Source of the DNA: a virus
Virus record (IMG/VR): IMGVR_UViG_3300042914_002933
Location: 1 to 28,544 of that record
Strand: one strand, 5' to 3'
DNA: 28,544 nt
The notes under the pieces are model-generated. The model searched no databases. It had not been told where the DNA came from and saw only the letters and a program-made list of their open reading frames with translations. Positions 17,595 to 23,693 of the stretch are shown piece after piece. The position numbers and the translations under genes were made by a program. Each line of letters opens with the position of its first letter. Position 1 is the first letter of the stretch.

Positions 17595-18037
17595 ACGGCA
17601 CGTCCCTTGTGCATCTTGGCACGGAGAACCTGTCTCTTGTTGGAGCCTTCTTTGTACGACACGTGTACCCAGTCTGGGTTGTCCTTGTCCCCAAACTCCC
17701 AAATCAGTTGGTTGAAGTCGAGGTTGTTCTTGATGAAGTCAAAAATCTCTTTGTTTGTGACGCCACCAAAAACATCTCCATCAAGGTCGAGCGCACGCCC
17801 CTCCATATGTTCTGACGTCTTGCTCCCTCCGATGGCTTTGTTGAGGGCGAGGGAGCGAAACCCTGACGTGACTGCAATCGCCACATCGAAGTGGTCTCGT
17901 ACGGGCTGAAATACATGCTGAGCTATAAGTTGTAGGTTACGTGTCTGTACCTGGTTGGGGACGTTCTTTATCCCCAGCCTGGTGGCCACCTGTGATTTGG
18001 TGGCCTCGGCCAGCGTAAGATTCTTGCTCAGCTGCAT
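17579..18037 (-). CDS. M15-type peptidase, probable endolysin (D-Ala-D-Ala peptidase)
   Basis: A 152-residue single-domain enzyme. The zinc motif SEHMEGRALD at residues 75-84 gives His77 and Asp84, and DWVHVSY near 122-128 gives the second His (125). TSGFRSLALNKAIGG at 57-71 is the usual M15_3 lead-in. The family cleaves peptidoglycan cross-links and stem peptides; small phage members act as endolysins. There is no signal peptide, so release would need a holin or similar. It follows the 64-aa gene after one base under a good promoter at 18248-18279. Confidence 0.9.
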   Translation of the reverse strand: MQLSKNLTLAEATKSQVATRLGIKNVPNQVQTRNLQLIAQHVFQPVRDHFDVAIAVTSGFRSLALNKAIGGSKTSEHMEGRALDLDGDVFGGVTNKEIFDFIKNNLDFNQLIWEFGDKDNPDWVHVSYKEGSNKRQVLRAKMHKGRAVYSPF

Positions 18038-18038
18038 C

Positions 18039-18233
18039 TTACTTATTCTTACGCATGTATGCCTCGTAGTCGGATACCAGGAGCTTGTTGTCGTTCAGCT
18101 TCCCAGAAACTATGGGTCCGTACTCCTTGACGTTACGTCCTCTCTGGCTGGTGGCGAAGAGGATGAGTTCCTTCTCGTTGTACCGTGGCCTGGGGGCGGG
18201 GGCGCCAGCTGGCTTGTTCGTAATCGTCTTCAT
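18039..18233 (-). CDS. 64-aa hypothetical protein upstream of the M15 peptidase
   Basis: Chosen start ATG at 18233 (MKTITNKPAGAPAPRPRYNE). An upstream TTG would extend it to 93 aa but lies beyond the promoter's likely start of transcription. The N-terminus is Pro/Ala-rich, then KELILFATSQRGRNVKEYGP and a basic end. I do not recognise it. It is co-transcribed with the M15 gene (one-base gap). Confidence 0.6.
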   Translation of the reverse strand: MKTITNKPAGAPAPRPRYNEKELILFATSQRGRNVKEYGPIVSGKLNDNKLLVSDYEAYMRKNK

Positions 18234-18247
18234 AAGTGGATTTTGAG

Positions 18248-18279
18248 CAAAGATAAAAAATTTTTTCATCCGCACACAA
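18248..18279 (-). promoter_or_regulatory. Bacteroidota-type promoter for the 64-aa gene and M15 peptidase
   Basis: The minus strand carries TTG (18279-18277), 21 bases, then TATCTTTG (18255-18248), a full match to TTG-N19-21-TAnnTTTG, 14 bases before the ATG at 18233. An AT-rich spacer strengthens the call. Confidence 0.72.
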
Positions 18280-18331
18280 TACCGATTGTCGTCCTGCGTT
18301 TCGATATTAGATAAACCCAAAAACCTCTCTC

Positions 18332-18877
18332 ATGAAAACGACAGCTTTGTTTCTCTTGTCGGCCCTGGCGCTGACGTCTTTGGCCTCGGGCCCAGGTAAG
18401 GCACAGTCTAACGTGTCACCTGTGTCCTTCCGTATCATCCTCAACCACGACGGCAACCTGCTCTCAAGCTCTGCCAACGACTCTATCGTGTGGGAGTTGT
18501 GGGTGGAGACGCAGGGAATTCGCGTGTACTCTAACGAGACCTTCGAGGAGCGTGTGACACGCTACGGAATTACTGACGAGTTTATCGAGAACTCCAAACA
18601 AGAGAACGCTCCGTTCATAGCACACAACCAGGGCAGCACCTACTTCACGTACACCACGAACAAGGCTGGGCTGCACCACATCGAGGCATACAACAAGTAC
18701 ACTGGCGAGCTGGTGGGGTACACGGTACTCATGCTCGACAGCTTCTTCACCCTCCCCCACTACAGCGGAAAGAAGACAGAGTGGCCGTTGATTCTGGAGC
18801 GGGGAGGCAAGCTCAACGCCTGGAGCCCATTCACGAATAACACCTACTCAGGACGATTTAAGCTGGGGGTGCAGTAA
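18332..18877 (+). CDS. Secreted protein of unknown function
   Basis: A 181-residue protein with a clear signal peptide (MKTTALFLLSALALTSLASG, cleavage probably near residues 19-25, no lipobox Cys). The mature part is beta-rich (STYFTYTTNKAGLHHIEAYNK), resembling an Ig-like or C2-like sandwich, but I cannot name a family. It is one of two plus-strand genes in the late block and is GC-richer than its neighbours. An independently transcribed exported product fits a moron that alters the host envelope or excludes other phages. That role is inference. Confidence 0.7.
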   Translation: MKTTALFLLSALALTSLASGPGKAQSNVSPVSFRIILNHDGNLLSSSANDSIVWELWVETQGIRVYSNETFEERVTRYGITDEFIENSKQENAPFIAHNQGSTYFTYTTNKAGLHHIEAYNKYTGELVGYTVLMLDSFFTLPHYSGKKTEWPLILERGGKLNAWSPFTNNTYSGRFKLGVQ

Positions 18878-18882
18878 AAGAG

Positions 18883-18904
18883 AAGAGCGGCGATTGCCGC
18901 TCTT
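18883..18904. terminator. Bidirectional terminator between convergent genes
   Basis: GAGCGGC-GATT-GCCGCTC, extendable by A-T pairs, followed by a T run on the plus strand just after the stop at 18877. The minus strand also ends in a T-rich stretch beyond the stem, so it can serve the convergent gene ending at 18910. Confidence 0.8.
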
Positions 18905-18909
18905 TTTCT

Positions 18910-20061
18910 TTAGAACTCAGCTCGTGCTGACTGCTTTTTCCTAAGTAGGTTCATGAGCGGGCTGTAGCTCACGTCGTACAATTCTTTCCCAGCTTTGTCG
19001 TACCCACGGCTTATGACCCTGAAGGGGCTGCTTCTTTCTTCTGTGCGGTAGGCCTGCGCCCTCATGGCGTCGCTAATCTCTGTCTGAACAGGACGCTTCT
19101 TGGGGACCATGCCACCGTTATTGTAGCCTCTCTTCATGGCATTGACTTGCTCCATGGCTCTTCTTATACGCTCATCTGCCTGGGTGCTTCTGCTTTGAAG
19201 CTGTTGCTCTGCCTCCTTTCTCACCATGTCGGCGAAGTATCTGTTGTCCATGCCCCTGGACTCTGCTGGCTTCTCCTGCATCCCAGACCCTTCCATAAAC
19301 GTCTGCACAAAGTCTCTGGCCTCTGGGGTGTCTCTGGTGATGTCTACACCAGCTGACTCTGCCTGTCTTACCAGCTCTGGGATGTCGCCCTCCATAACCG
19401 TGCGTCCACCGACACCTGTCAGGTACTTAGGCAGTGGCTCGCTACGCACCAATCCAGCCTGTCTTACTTCCGCATTGGGGTCGTAGAACGACGCTCTGGG
19501 CATTATCGTCTCACCGAATACCAGGGCCCCATGGAAGTCGCCTATACGCTTGTCGGTCATGAGTCTCTTGGTGGTGGCAAGCTTCTCCTCGTCTGACATA
19601 CCCTTGAGGATAGCGAAGTTGGGGTTGCCTGACTCTATGGCGCCGTTGATAGCTCTGAGTGCCACCCCAGGGTTGTCGTCTATGTAGGAGTTTACTTTCT
19701 GTGCCCAACGACCATACTGCTGGTCTATGTCTGCATTGGGGTCGCTGAGGTACTCTCTTCCGAACTCCGTGTTTCTAAGACGTTGCTTTGTCTCTTCATT
19801 GTAGTCGCTCAGCATTCCAGTGCTGGGGAGTTGGAAGTCATAGACATCTATCCTCCCCTCACCAACAGCCTGTATCATGTTAGGGTTTTCCCTGGTGTAC
19901 TGGGCTGGCTCTATGGTCTGTACTGTCTCATAGTAGTTCCTGGTGTAGTCAGGTCCTGTGACACCACCACCCATCTGGTACATGGGCATCTTGCCCCCTT
20001 GGAGCATCTTGACGACCTTAGAGGCTATGTCCTTAGCCATATTTGATTTTTTGTACTTCAT
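18910..20061 (-). CDS. Putative virion protein, 383 aa
   Basis: The N-terminus is KYKKSNMAKDIASKVVKMLQGG followed by GKMPMYQMGGGVTGP, a helix and then a Gly-rich linker. Later parts are charged and helical (ADMVRKEAEQQLQSRSTQADERIRRAMEQ), and the C-terminus is basic. Gly-rich 'MGGG' linkers like this are common in Bacteroidota phage internal or structural proteins. I recognise no enzyme motif. The ATG at 20061 is 4 bases after the previous stop; an internal ATG at 20040 is an alternative start. It is probably a late structural or ejected protein. Confidence 0.6.
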   Translation of the reverse strand: MKYKKSNMAKDIASKVVKMLQGGKMPMYQMGGGVTGPDYTRNYYETVQTIEPAQYTRENPNMIQAVGEGRIDVYDFQLPSTGMLSDYNEETKQRLRNTEFGREYLSDPNADIDQQYGRWAQKVNSYIDDNPGVALRAINGAIESGNPNFAILKGMSDEEKLATTKRLMTDKRIGDFHGALVFGETIMPRASFYDPNAEVRQAGLVRSEPLPKYLTGVGGRTVMEGDIPELVRQAESAGVDITRDTPEARDFVQTFMEGSGMQEKPAESRGMDNRYFADMVRKEAEQQLQSRSTQADERIRRAMEQVNAMKRGYNNGGMVPKKRPVQTEISDAMRAQAYRTEERSSPFRVISRGYDKAGKELYDVSYSPLMNLLRKKQSARAEF

Positions 20062-20065
20062 GTCT

Positions 20066-20515
20066 TTATACAGATGCTACGAATATCTCTGTTGCACACT
20101 GGCTACCTCCCGTGGCGCCGCCACGAATCAACGACACATCTGTGTACGAGGGCGTGGTGTTTGTACCTGTGGTAGCGTATAGGTCCTTGTTGGAGAGAAT
20201 GAATGACTCACCACCGTCGAGCTTTACGTTGAACTCGCTCGTGGCTGTCTGCACGTTGAGTATAAGTGACGATGGTGGGGAGGCTGTGTCTATATTGGAG
20301 ACACGCAGGTACCTCATGTTGGACGGGGTGAACACAGAGCCCCCTGGTGTGGTATCAAAGGATACTAAGTCTGTCATGCCAAGAGCTACTGATTGTACCG
20401 TGACGGCTCTCTGCATCACGTCATTGACACCAGTTATGGACAGTGTGTTTACAGAGCCCCTGTTGGAGCCATTGAGGTACACCTCCTCTGTTATGCTTAC
20501 TGTAAGTGTGGCCAT
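20066..20515 (-). CDS. Small beta-rich virion protein
   Basis: A 149-residue protein rich in Ser, Thr, Val and Gly (ATLTVSITEEVYLNGSNRGS, then MRYLRVSNIDTAS, then LDGGESFILSNKDLYA). The pattern of strands, with a central 'lrvsN' and 'l..gesfilsn..ly', is typical of small phage decoration or tail-associated sandwich proteins. It lacks Cys except one near the C-terminus. Its ATG overlaps the stop of the 44-aa gene (TAATG). The structural role is inferred from composition and position. Confidence 0.62.
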   Translation of the reverse strand: MATLTVSITEEVYLNGSNRGSVNTLSITGVNDVMQRAVTVQSVALGMTDLVSFDTTPGGSVFTPSNMRYLRVSNIDTASPPSSLILNVQTATSEFNVKLDGGESFILSNKDLYATTGTNTTPSYTDVSLIRGGATGGSQCATEIFVASV

Positions 20516-20649
20516 TACTTGTTTTTCTTGGCTTTAGATATTTCTATGGCTATAAGCTGTTTCTGAGCCCTGTCCTTGGTGGGGTGTGTCCCCAACAGCT
20601 TACCCTTGCTGCTGCGTACCTGGTACTGGCTACCCTTCTTTATAATCAT
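20515..20649 (-). CDS. 44-aa conserved small basic protein (GTHPTKDRAQKQL type)
   Basis: ATG at 20649 to TAA at 20515. The protein starts MIIKKGSQYQVRSSKGKLLG, continues GTHPTKDRAQKQLIAIE and ends in a lysine tail. This 'qV.s..GK.LGtHpTk..A.kQL.AIe' pattern occurs in short phage proteins or domains found among structural genes; the function is not known. It is the first gene of the leftward late block, with a TATATTTG box only 4 bases before the ATG. Confidence 0.72.
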   Translation of the reverse strand: MIIKKGSQYQVRSSKGKLLGTHPTKDRAQKQLIAIEISKAKKNK

Positions 20650-20653
20650 ACGG

Positions 20654-20661
20654 CAAATATA
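20654..20661 (-). promoter_or_regulatory. TATATTTG -7 box directly before the first late gene
   Basis: The minus strand reads TATATTTG, then CCGT, then ATG. The -33 region is poor. If used, transcription would begin at or next to the start codon. Confidence 0.42.
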
Positions 20662-20840
20662 ACACAACAAAATACACAGGCCTTTGAGGCAAAAGGAAAC
20701 ACATACATGCCCATACCTATAGGAGACTGTTGTCTGTCTGCTTTATCTATCTTTTTTTTTTGGGTATAGCTATCCCTTCATACAGACTAATCACAGGCGA
20801 CCTCCACACTCACTGACTCACTTACTCAATGTTTGCCCAG

Positions 20841-20864
20841 TGGGGGCCCTCAAGCGCCCCCCAA
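20841..20864. other. G/C-rich hairpin in the late leader
   Basis: TGGGGGC and GCCCCCCA arms surround CCTCAAG-type loop bases, giving a very stable stem. It lies downstream of the minus-strand promoter at 20909-20939 and before the first late gene, so it would form in the late leader RNA; no strong U tract follows. Confidence 0.5.
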
Positions 20865-20908
20865 AAGGCAAACGACTGCCTGTTACTGTATCTCCCTGAA
20901 GGGCGTAG

Positions 20909-20939
20909 CAAAGTTACAGACTTTTTTGGCAAAAGTCAA
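20909..20939 (-). promoter_or_regulatory. Consensus Bacteroidota promoter for the late block with operator-like dyad
   Basis: The minus strand has TTG (20939-20937), 20 bases, then TAACTTTG (20916-20909). The spacer is almost filled by an inverted repeat, GACTTTT-N5-AAAAGTC (20919-20937), in the right place for a dimeric repressor or activator. A leader of about 250 bases would precede the first late gene at 20649. Confidence 0.72.
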
Positions 20940-21083
20940 GTGGCGAAATGGGTTGTAAACCACAGTTTTAGGAATTTTGTGAATGGCAAGTTTATGAAAT
21001 TAACACTTGTTAACAATTAGCAGGGCTCATGGGGGTCAATTAACTGCCTCATGTACCACAGTAACCAAGGAGCGTATAATTCG

Positions 21084-21139
21084 ACGAGGGCAAAAAATTA
21101 TAAGATTTACTCTCGTTGGGTGAACGAGGGCAAAAATTA
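21084..21139. repeat. Direct repeat pair ACGAGGGCAAAAA with central dyad
   Basis: ACGAGGGCAAAAAATTA at 21084-21100 recurs as ACGAGGGCAAAAATTA at 21124-21139, 40 bases apart. Between and overlapping them, CTCGTT-GGGTG-AACGAG (21112-21128) forms an inverted repeat. These are possible binding sites for a replication or control protein. Confidence 0.65.
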
Positions 21140-21274
21140 CCGAGTTATATAGGGGTAGGGGATTATATATAATTACGGACGTACGCGGGTGGGGTCCGGA
21201 ACGCAAATGCGCGACCCCGTGGGTACGCACGCACGCGCAGTCGCGGCATCTTTTTACCTTTTGGATTTCCCGGC

Positions 21275-21400
21275 ATTGCTAATGGTAACAAGACCGCAGA
21301 TTGTGTTAGTATTTGTGTTTGGACGCAATACAAATTGCAAGTAAATCGATGAGGGAGATGCAATTGCAAATGTAACTCGCTGATTGCTAATAGCAACAAG
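21275..21400. repeat. 18-base direct repeat pair ATTGCTAATrGyAACAAG
   Basis: Copies at 21275-21292 and 21383-21400 match at 16 of 18 bases, 108 bases apart. The second contains the dyad TTGCT-AAT-AGCAA. Candidate operators. Confidence 0.6.
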
Positions 21401-21466
21401 GCAGGATTGTCCCCTCCCCATCTCTTCACAACCTTTAACATACCTCACATACGAGAACACGACATG

Positions 21467-21562
21467 GCTGCGTTGCGCGTGCCCGTGTGCGCGTAGCGCG
21501 TATCGCGTGTGCATGCGTAGCGCATGTGCGCGATGCGTGCGCATGTCGCGCGGTGCCTATCC
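21467..21562. repeat. GC-rich alternating purine-pyrimidine block
   Basis: About 95 bases of mostly alternating purine and pyrimidine (GCGCGT, TGCGCA types) with short dyads CGCG-TAG-CGCG (21490-21500) and CATGCG-TAG-CGCATG (21512-21526); GCGTAGCGC occurs at 21491 and 21515. Such DNA favours the left-handed Z form under supercoiling and stem formation. ORFs through it are composition artefacts. Confidence 0.55.
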
Positions 21563-21774
21563 TGCGAGATGCGTCTGTGGCGCTGTGGGCGCTGTGGAAT
21601 GCCTGCAAACAGCGAGCAGGTCTGTTAACGGATGTTAAAATCCACTTTGCAACCATCTGGTTTTCAGCCAGTTGAAAAAAACTTTCATGGGGCACATACC
21701 AAAGGTCCATGCCTTGACGTCATATCAGCAGACGGGGAGGACGAGCCAAACCGCACACCACACACACAGACAAC

Positions 21775-22116
21775 ATGTCTAACAAACTCCACACCAACTA
21801 CGTCAAGCTCACGGGACGTGAACTGACCATTCTCGACGAGATGACCAACTTCATGGGTCAGCGCATCCTGCTCGTAGAGCACCCCATCCATGGGGATGAG
21901 GCACCCGTCATCGCAATCTGCCGCGAGCACATGATGAAGGTAGGTCCGCTCGAATACGTCTACGGAGCGGCGGCGAACACGGATTTCTTCGACACCGACG
22001 ACATGTACGAAGGCAGTGACTACGAACCTCTCTTCATCGGCGACAAACTAACCTACCGCTACGTTATTGACAACTACGACAAGCTCCACATCTCCCCATT
22101 AGGCGGCGAACTCTGA
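21775..22116 (+). CDS. 113-aa hypothetical protein, first early gene
   Basis: MSNKLHTNYVKLTGRELTIL opens an acidic, mixed alpha/beta protein with two Asp-rich stretches (FFDTDDMYEGSDYEP). No family is recognised. The start follows a CA-rich leader (ACCACACACACAGACAAC), the usual leader style of this block, but without the GTTAA box. It is the first gene on the plus strand after the control region. Its 3' end is followed by the first of two identical hairpins. Confidence 0.65.
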   Translation: MSNKLHTNYVKLTGRELTILDEMTNFMGQRILLVEHPIHGDEAPVIAICREHMMKVGPLEYVYGAAANTDFFDTDDMYEGSDYEPLFIGDKLTYRYVIDNYDKLHISPLGGEL

Positions 22117-22126
22117 ACCCATCATC

Positions 22127-22151
22127 GGGGAGCGGGAACCGCTCGCTCCCC
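22127..22151 (+). other. 25-base dual-stem hairpin, copy 1
   Basis: GGGGAGCG ... CGCTCCCC forms an 8-bp outer stem with a 9-base loop. The same bases can instead form GAGCGG-GAA-CCGCTC (6 bp, 3-base loop), excluding the outer stem. No T run follows, so it is not a standard terminator. An identical copy is at 22422-22446. Confidence 0.7.
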
Positions 22152-22178
22152 ACCATCACCCTCAAACACACACACACC

Positions 22179-22412
22179 ATGTCCACCACATCAATCTCCC
22201 GCCGCTCTCCCGTCATGCTCACATTCAGTGACGGAACCTACATGTTGTCCATTCGGAAGCACATCCAATTTGGCCACTACATCGTGGAACTGCGGGACCC
22301 CGATAACATAGCGATTCACGAGCAAAGGTTCGAATCGATGGCCGATGCATGCGGGTTCGCGGAACGTTTGGGAGGCGGAACATTCCAAGTAATCTGCAAC
22401 ATCCAACTCTGA
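22179..22412 (+). CDS. 77-aa hypothetical protein
   Basis: MSTTSISRRSPVMLTFSDGT, then strands (YMLSIRKHIQFGHYIVELRD) and a helix (RFESMADACGFAERLGG), a small alpha/beta domain ending in strand TFQVICNIQL. No known family. It is preceded by a CA-rich leader and flanked on both sides by the identical dual-stem hairpin, so it could be a separable unit. 'l.gg.y.v.c' endings are common in small early phage proteins of unknown role. Confidence 0.65.
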   Translation: MSTTSISRRSPVMLTFSDGTYMLSIRKHIQFGHYIVELRDPDNIAIHEQRFESMADACGFAERLGGGTFQVICNIQL

Positions 22413-22421
22413 ACCCATCAC

Positions 22422-22446
22422 GGGGAGCGGGAACCGCTCGCTCCCC
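22422..22446 (+). other. 25-base dual-stem hairpin, copy 2
   Basis: Identical in all 25 bases to 22127-22151, again just after a stop codon and before a CA-rich leader. The surrounding ACCCATCA is also shared. Identity beyond what pairing needs suggests recent duplication or a sequence-specific reader. Confidence 0.7.
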
Positions 22447-22471
22447 TTCATCACCCATCAAACACACACCC

Positions 22472-22570
22472 ATGCTCTACACAATGGAATCCTACGCATC
22501 GCTCATGTTCCCAACAATGCTGTGCATCTCTGCTGTCTTGTTGTTAATCTATGAGCGCAAACAACAATAA
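22472..22570 (+). CDS. 32-aa single-TM microprotein
   Basis: ATG at 22472 after a CAAACACACACCC leader. The peptide is MLYTMESYASLMFPTM, then the hydrophobic LCISAVLLLIY, then ERKQQ: one membrane helix with a charged C-terminal cap. It ends CAA-TAA, which forms the first box of the next gene's two-box element. Short TM peptides among early genes can act on host membrane proteins, but the role is unknown. Confidence 0.62.
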   Translation: MLYTMESYASLMFPTMLCISAVLLLIYERKQQ

Positions 22571-22611
22571 TCCAAACATCTCTCACGTTAACCCATCAAA
22601 CACACACAGCT
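22565..22611 (+). promoter_or_regulatory. Two-box element 1 (before gene 22612)
   Basis: CAATAATC at 22565, GTTAA at 22587 (22 bases start to start), then CCCATCAAACACACACAGCT and ATG 25 bases after box 2. Box 1 includes the stop codon of gene 22472-22570. Confidence 0.75.
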
Positions 22612-22791
22612 ATGAATAGAGTGGAAATCGTCGGCACGAAGTTCAAGGTATTGATTGACTTCTTACCAATTACGAATCAGTACTACGTTTCTGTCATCAG
22701 CGTCAAGCACGACCTGCTCATCGGCACAACGCAGTACGGCACCCATGAGGAGGCGTACGCATTCGTGGGAAACGTCATGGACATCCAATAA
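22612..22791 (+). CDS. 59-aa hypothetical protein
   Basis: ATG at 22612 (MNRVEIVGTKFKVLIDFLPI), TAA at 22789-22791. A small alpha/beta fold is likely: strands KVLIDFL and YYVSVISVKHDLLIG, then a helix THEEAYAFVGNVMD. The 'gth.eA..fv' ending resembles short early phage proteins of unknown function. The two-box element, the CA-rich leader and the packing support it as real. It ends D-I-Q, with CAATAAAC across its stop. Confidence 0.68.
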   Translation: MNRVEIVGTKFKVLIDFLPITNQYYVSVISVKHDLLIGTTQYGTHEEAYAFVGNVMDIQ

Positions 22792-22822
22792 ACCATCATT
22801 ACCCATCAAACACACAGAAAAC

Positions 22823-23122
22823 ATGTCATCATACATCTCAACCATCTACGTGTTCGACACGCTGTCCATCGCAGGATGCTACCTTCCTGCTCTCATCAAC
22901 GGAGATGCATCGGGCATCGACGACAACGAATTCGCTGAACTCGACAAGTTCCTGATGGAACTACGCAACAGAATTCGTGAGCGCCACGATGCCGACGAGG
23001 AGATTAGCTATGACCTTGTGGTGACAAGTGACGAGTCATTCATAGGCATGTGCGAAGTTAGTGGGCTGTACTCTGACTGCCACGATGTGAATGTGATTGC
23101 ACATGTATCTCGTCGGTCATAA
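22823..23122 (+). CDS. 99-aa acidic hypothetical protein
   Basis: Start at 22823 (MSSYISTIYVFDTLSIAGCY) chosen for its CA-rich leader; in-frame ATG codons further upstream overlap the previous gene. Asp/Glu-rich centre (IDDNEFAELDKFLMELRNRIRERHDADEE) and strands near the C-terminus (SYDLVVTSDESF). Phages often make acidic early proteins that mimic DNA or titrate host factors; this is only a thought. The leader has a CAATAAAC-like box but no GTTAA. Confidence 0.66.
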   Translation: MSSYISTIYVFDTLSIAGCYLPALINGDASGIDDNEFAELDKFLMELRNRIRERHDADEEISYDLVVTSDESFIGMCEVSGLYSDCHDVNVIAHVSRRS

Positions 23123-23140
23123 AAAAGTTGCATCAGCACA

Positions 23141-23186
23141 CAATAAACAGATTCCTCATAACGTTAACCTATCAAACACACACACC
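23141..23186 (+). promoter_or_regulatory. Two-box element 2 (before gene 23187)
   Basis: CAATAAAC at 23141, GTTAA at 23163 (22 apart), ATG 24 bases after box 2 behind ATCAAACACACACACC. Here the upstream stop lies well before box 1, so the box exists independently of a stop codon. Confidence 0.8.
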
Positions 23187-23336
23187 ATGAACAATCAAGA
23201 GATGCTGTTTTACGCACACAATTTCAAGGGATTTGCGGTTTCCGTTCGAGCAAGGAACGAAAGAGATGCAAGAGAATTCTTCCGCAATCACTTTGCAGTG
23301 AAGACATTGAGAGGATTCGAAATTTGGAGAGGATAA
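23187..23336 (+). CDS. 49-aa basic hypothetical protein
   Basis: Start at 23187 (MNNQEMLFYAHNFKGFAVSV) set by the two-box element. The remainder RARNERDAREFFRNHFAVKTLRGFEIWRG is basic with a helix A-R-E-F-F, typical of a small 'vrAr.e.dAreffr.hf.v' domain. Many Arg residues suggest nucleic-acid contact, without proof. Confidence 0.68.
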   Translation: MNNQEMLFYAHNFKGFAVSVRARNERDAREFFRNHFAVKTLRGFEIWRG

Positions 23337-23340
23337 CACA

Positions 23341-23386
23341 CAATAAACAGAAATCACTACACGTTAATCTATCAAACACACACACA
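23341..23386 (+). promoter_or_regulatory. Two-box element 3 (before gene 23387)
   Basis: CAATAAAC at 23341, GTTAA at 23363 (22 apart), ATG 24 bases after box 2. It is nearly the same as element 2 apart from the 14-base spacer. Confidence 0.8.
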
Positions 23387-23644
23387 ATGGAAACTAACAT
23401 TCAAAAATTTCTCGCCGAGAACTTCGATGCAGTTCAGGTGAAGCGGTCAGTGCAGGACGATGAATACGTCATCCTATGCACCTTGCCAACTCTGCTCGAT
23501 GTAGCTAAAGTTCAGTTCGGGAGCGAGGAGTACCACGAATTGTTCGATGCCATGCAGGAACTATTCGAATGCCCAGTATTTGTCAGCGACTACGACGATG
23601 TGGTAGCCGTAAGTGAAGATTTCTTTGAAAATTACTACCAATAA
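23387..23644 (+). CDS. 85-aa acidic hypothetical protein
   Basis: METNIQKFLAENFDAVQVKR opens it; it continues as alternating strands and helices (EYVILCTLPTLLDVAKVQF, EEYHELFDAMQELFECPVFV) and ends in an acidic DYDDVVAVSEDFFENYYQ. No family is recognised. It ends in Gln (CAA TAA); the two-box element of the next gene starts a few bases later. Confidence 0.68.
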   Translation: METNIQKFLAENFDAVQVKRSVQDDEYVILCTLPTLLDVAKVQFGSEEYHELFDAMQELFECPVFVSDYDDVVAVSEDFFENYYQ

Positions 23645-23647
23645 GCA

Positions 23648-23693
23648 CAATAAACATCAATCACCACACGTTAACCTATTAAACACACAGACC
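23648..23693 (+). promoter_or_regulatory. Two-box element 4 (before gene 23694)
   Basis: CAATAAAC at 23648, GTTAA at 23670 (22 apart), ATG 24 bases after box 2 behind ATTAAACACACAGACC. Confidence 0.8.

Larger units (their letters stand above)
20662..21774. other. Gene-free control region between divergent late and early blocks
   Basis: No convincing gene is seen on either strand over about 1.1 kb. It holds a consensus minus-strand promoter with a dyad in its spacer (20909-20939), a G/C-rich hairpin (about 20841-20864), further dyads at 21000-21013 and 21112-21128, two direct-repeat pairs (21084/21124 and 21275/21383) and an alternating purine-pyrimidine block (about 21467-21562). The composition changes sharply from AT-rich to very GC-rich. 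It probably contains the divergent promoters and possibly the replication origin. Confidence 0.7.

Noticed and set aside
18234-18320. Longer TTG-started version of the 64-aa gene (93 aa)
   Set aside because: The extension covers the promoter at 18248-18279, so it would not be in the transcript from that promoter.
20829-21020. 63-codon plus-strand frame in the control region
   Set aside because: It overlaps the minus-strand promoter and hairpins, lacks the CA-rich leader of neighbouring plus genes and shows no conserved features.
21163-21710. Several overlapping frames on both strands in the GC-rich block
   Set aside because: Alternating purine-pyrimidine DNA is short of stop codons; the peptides are Ala/Arg/His/Cys-rich artefacts.
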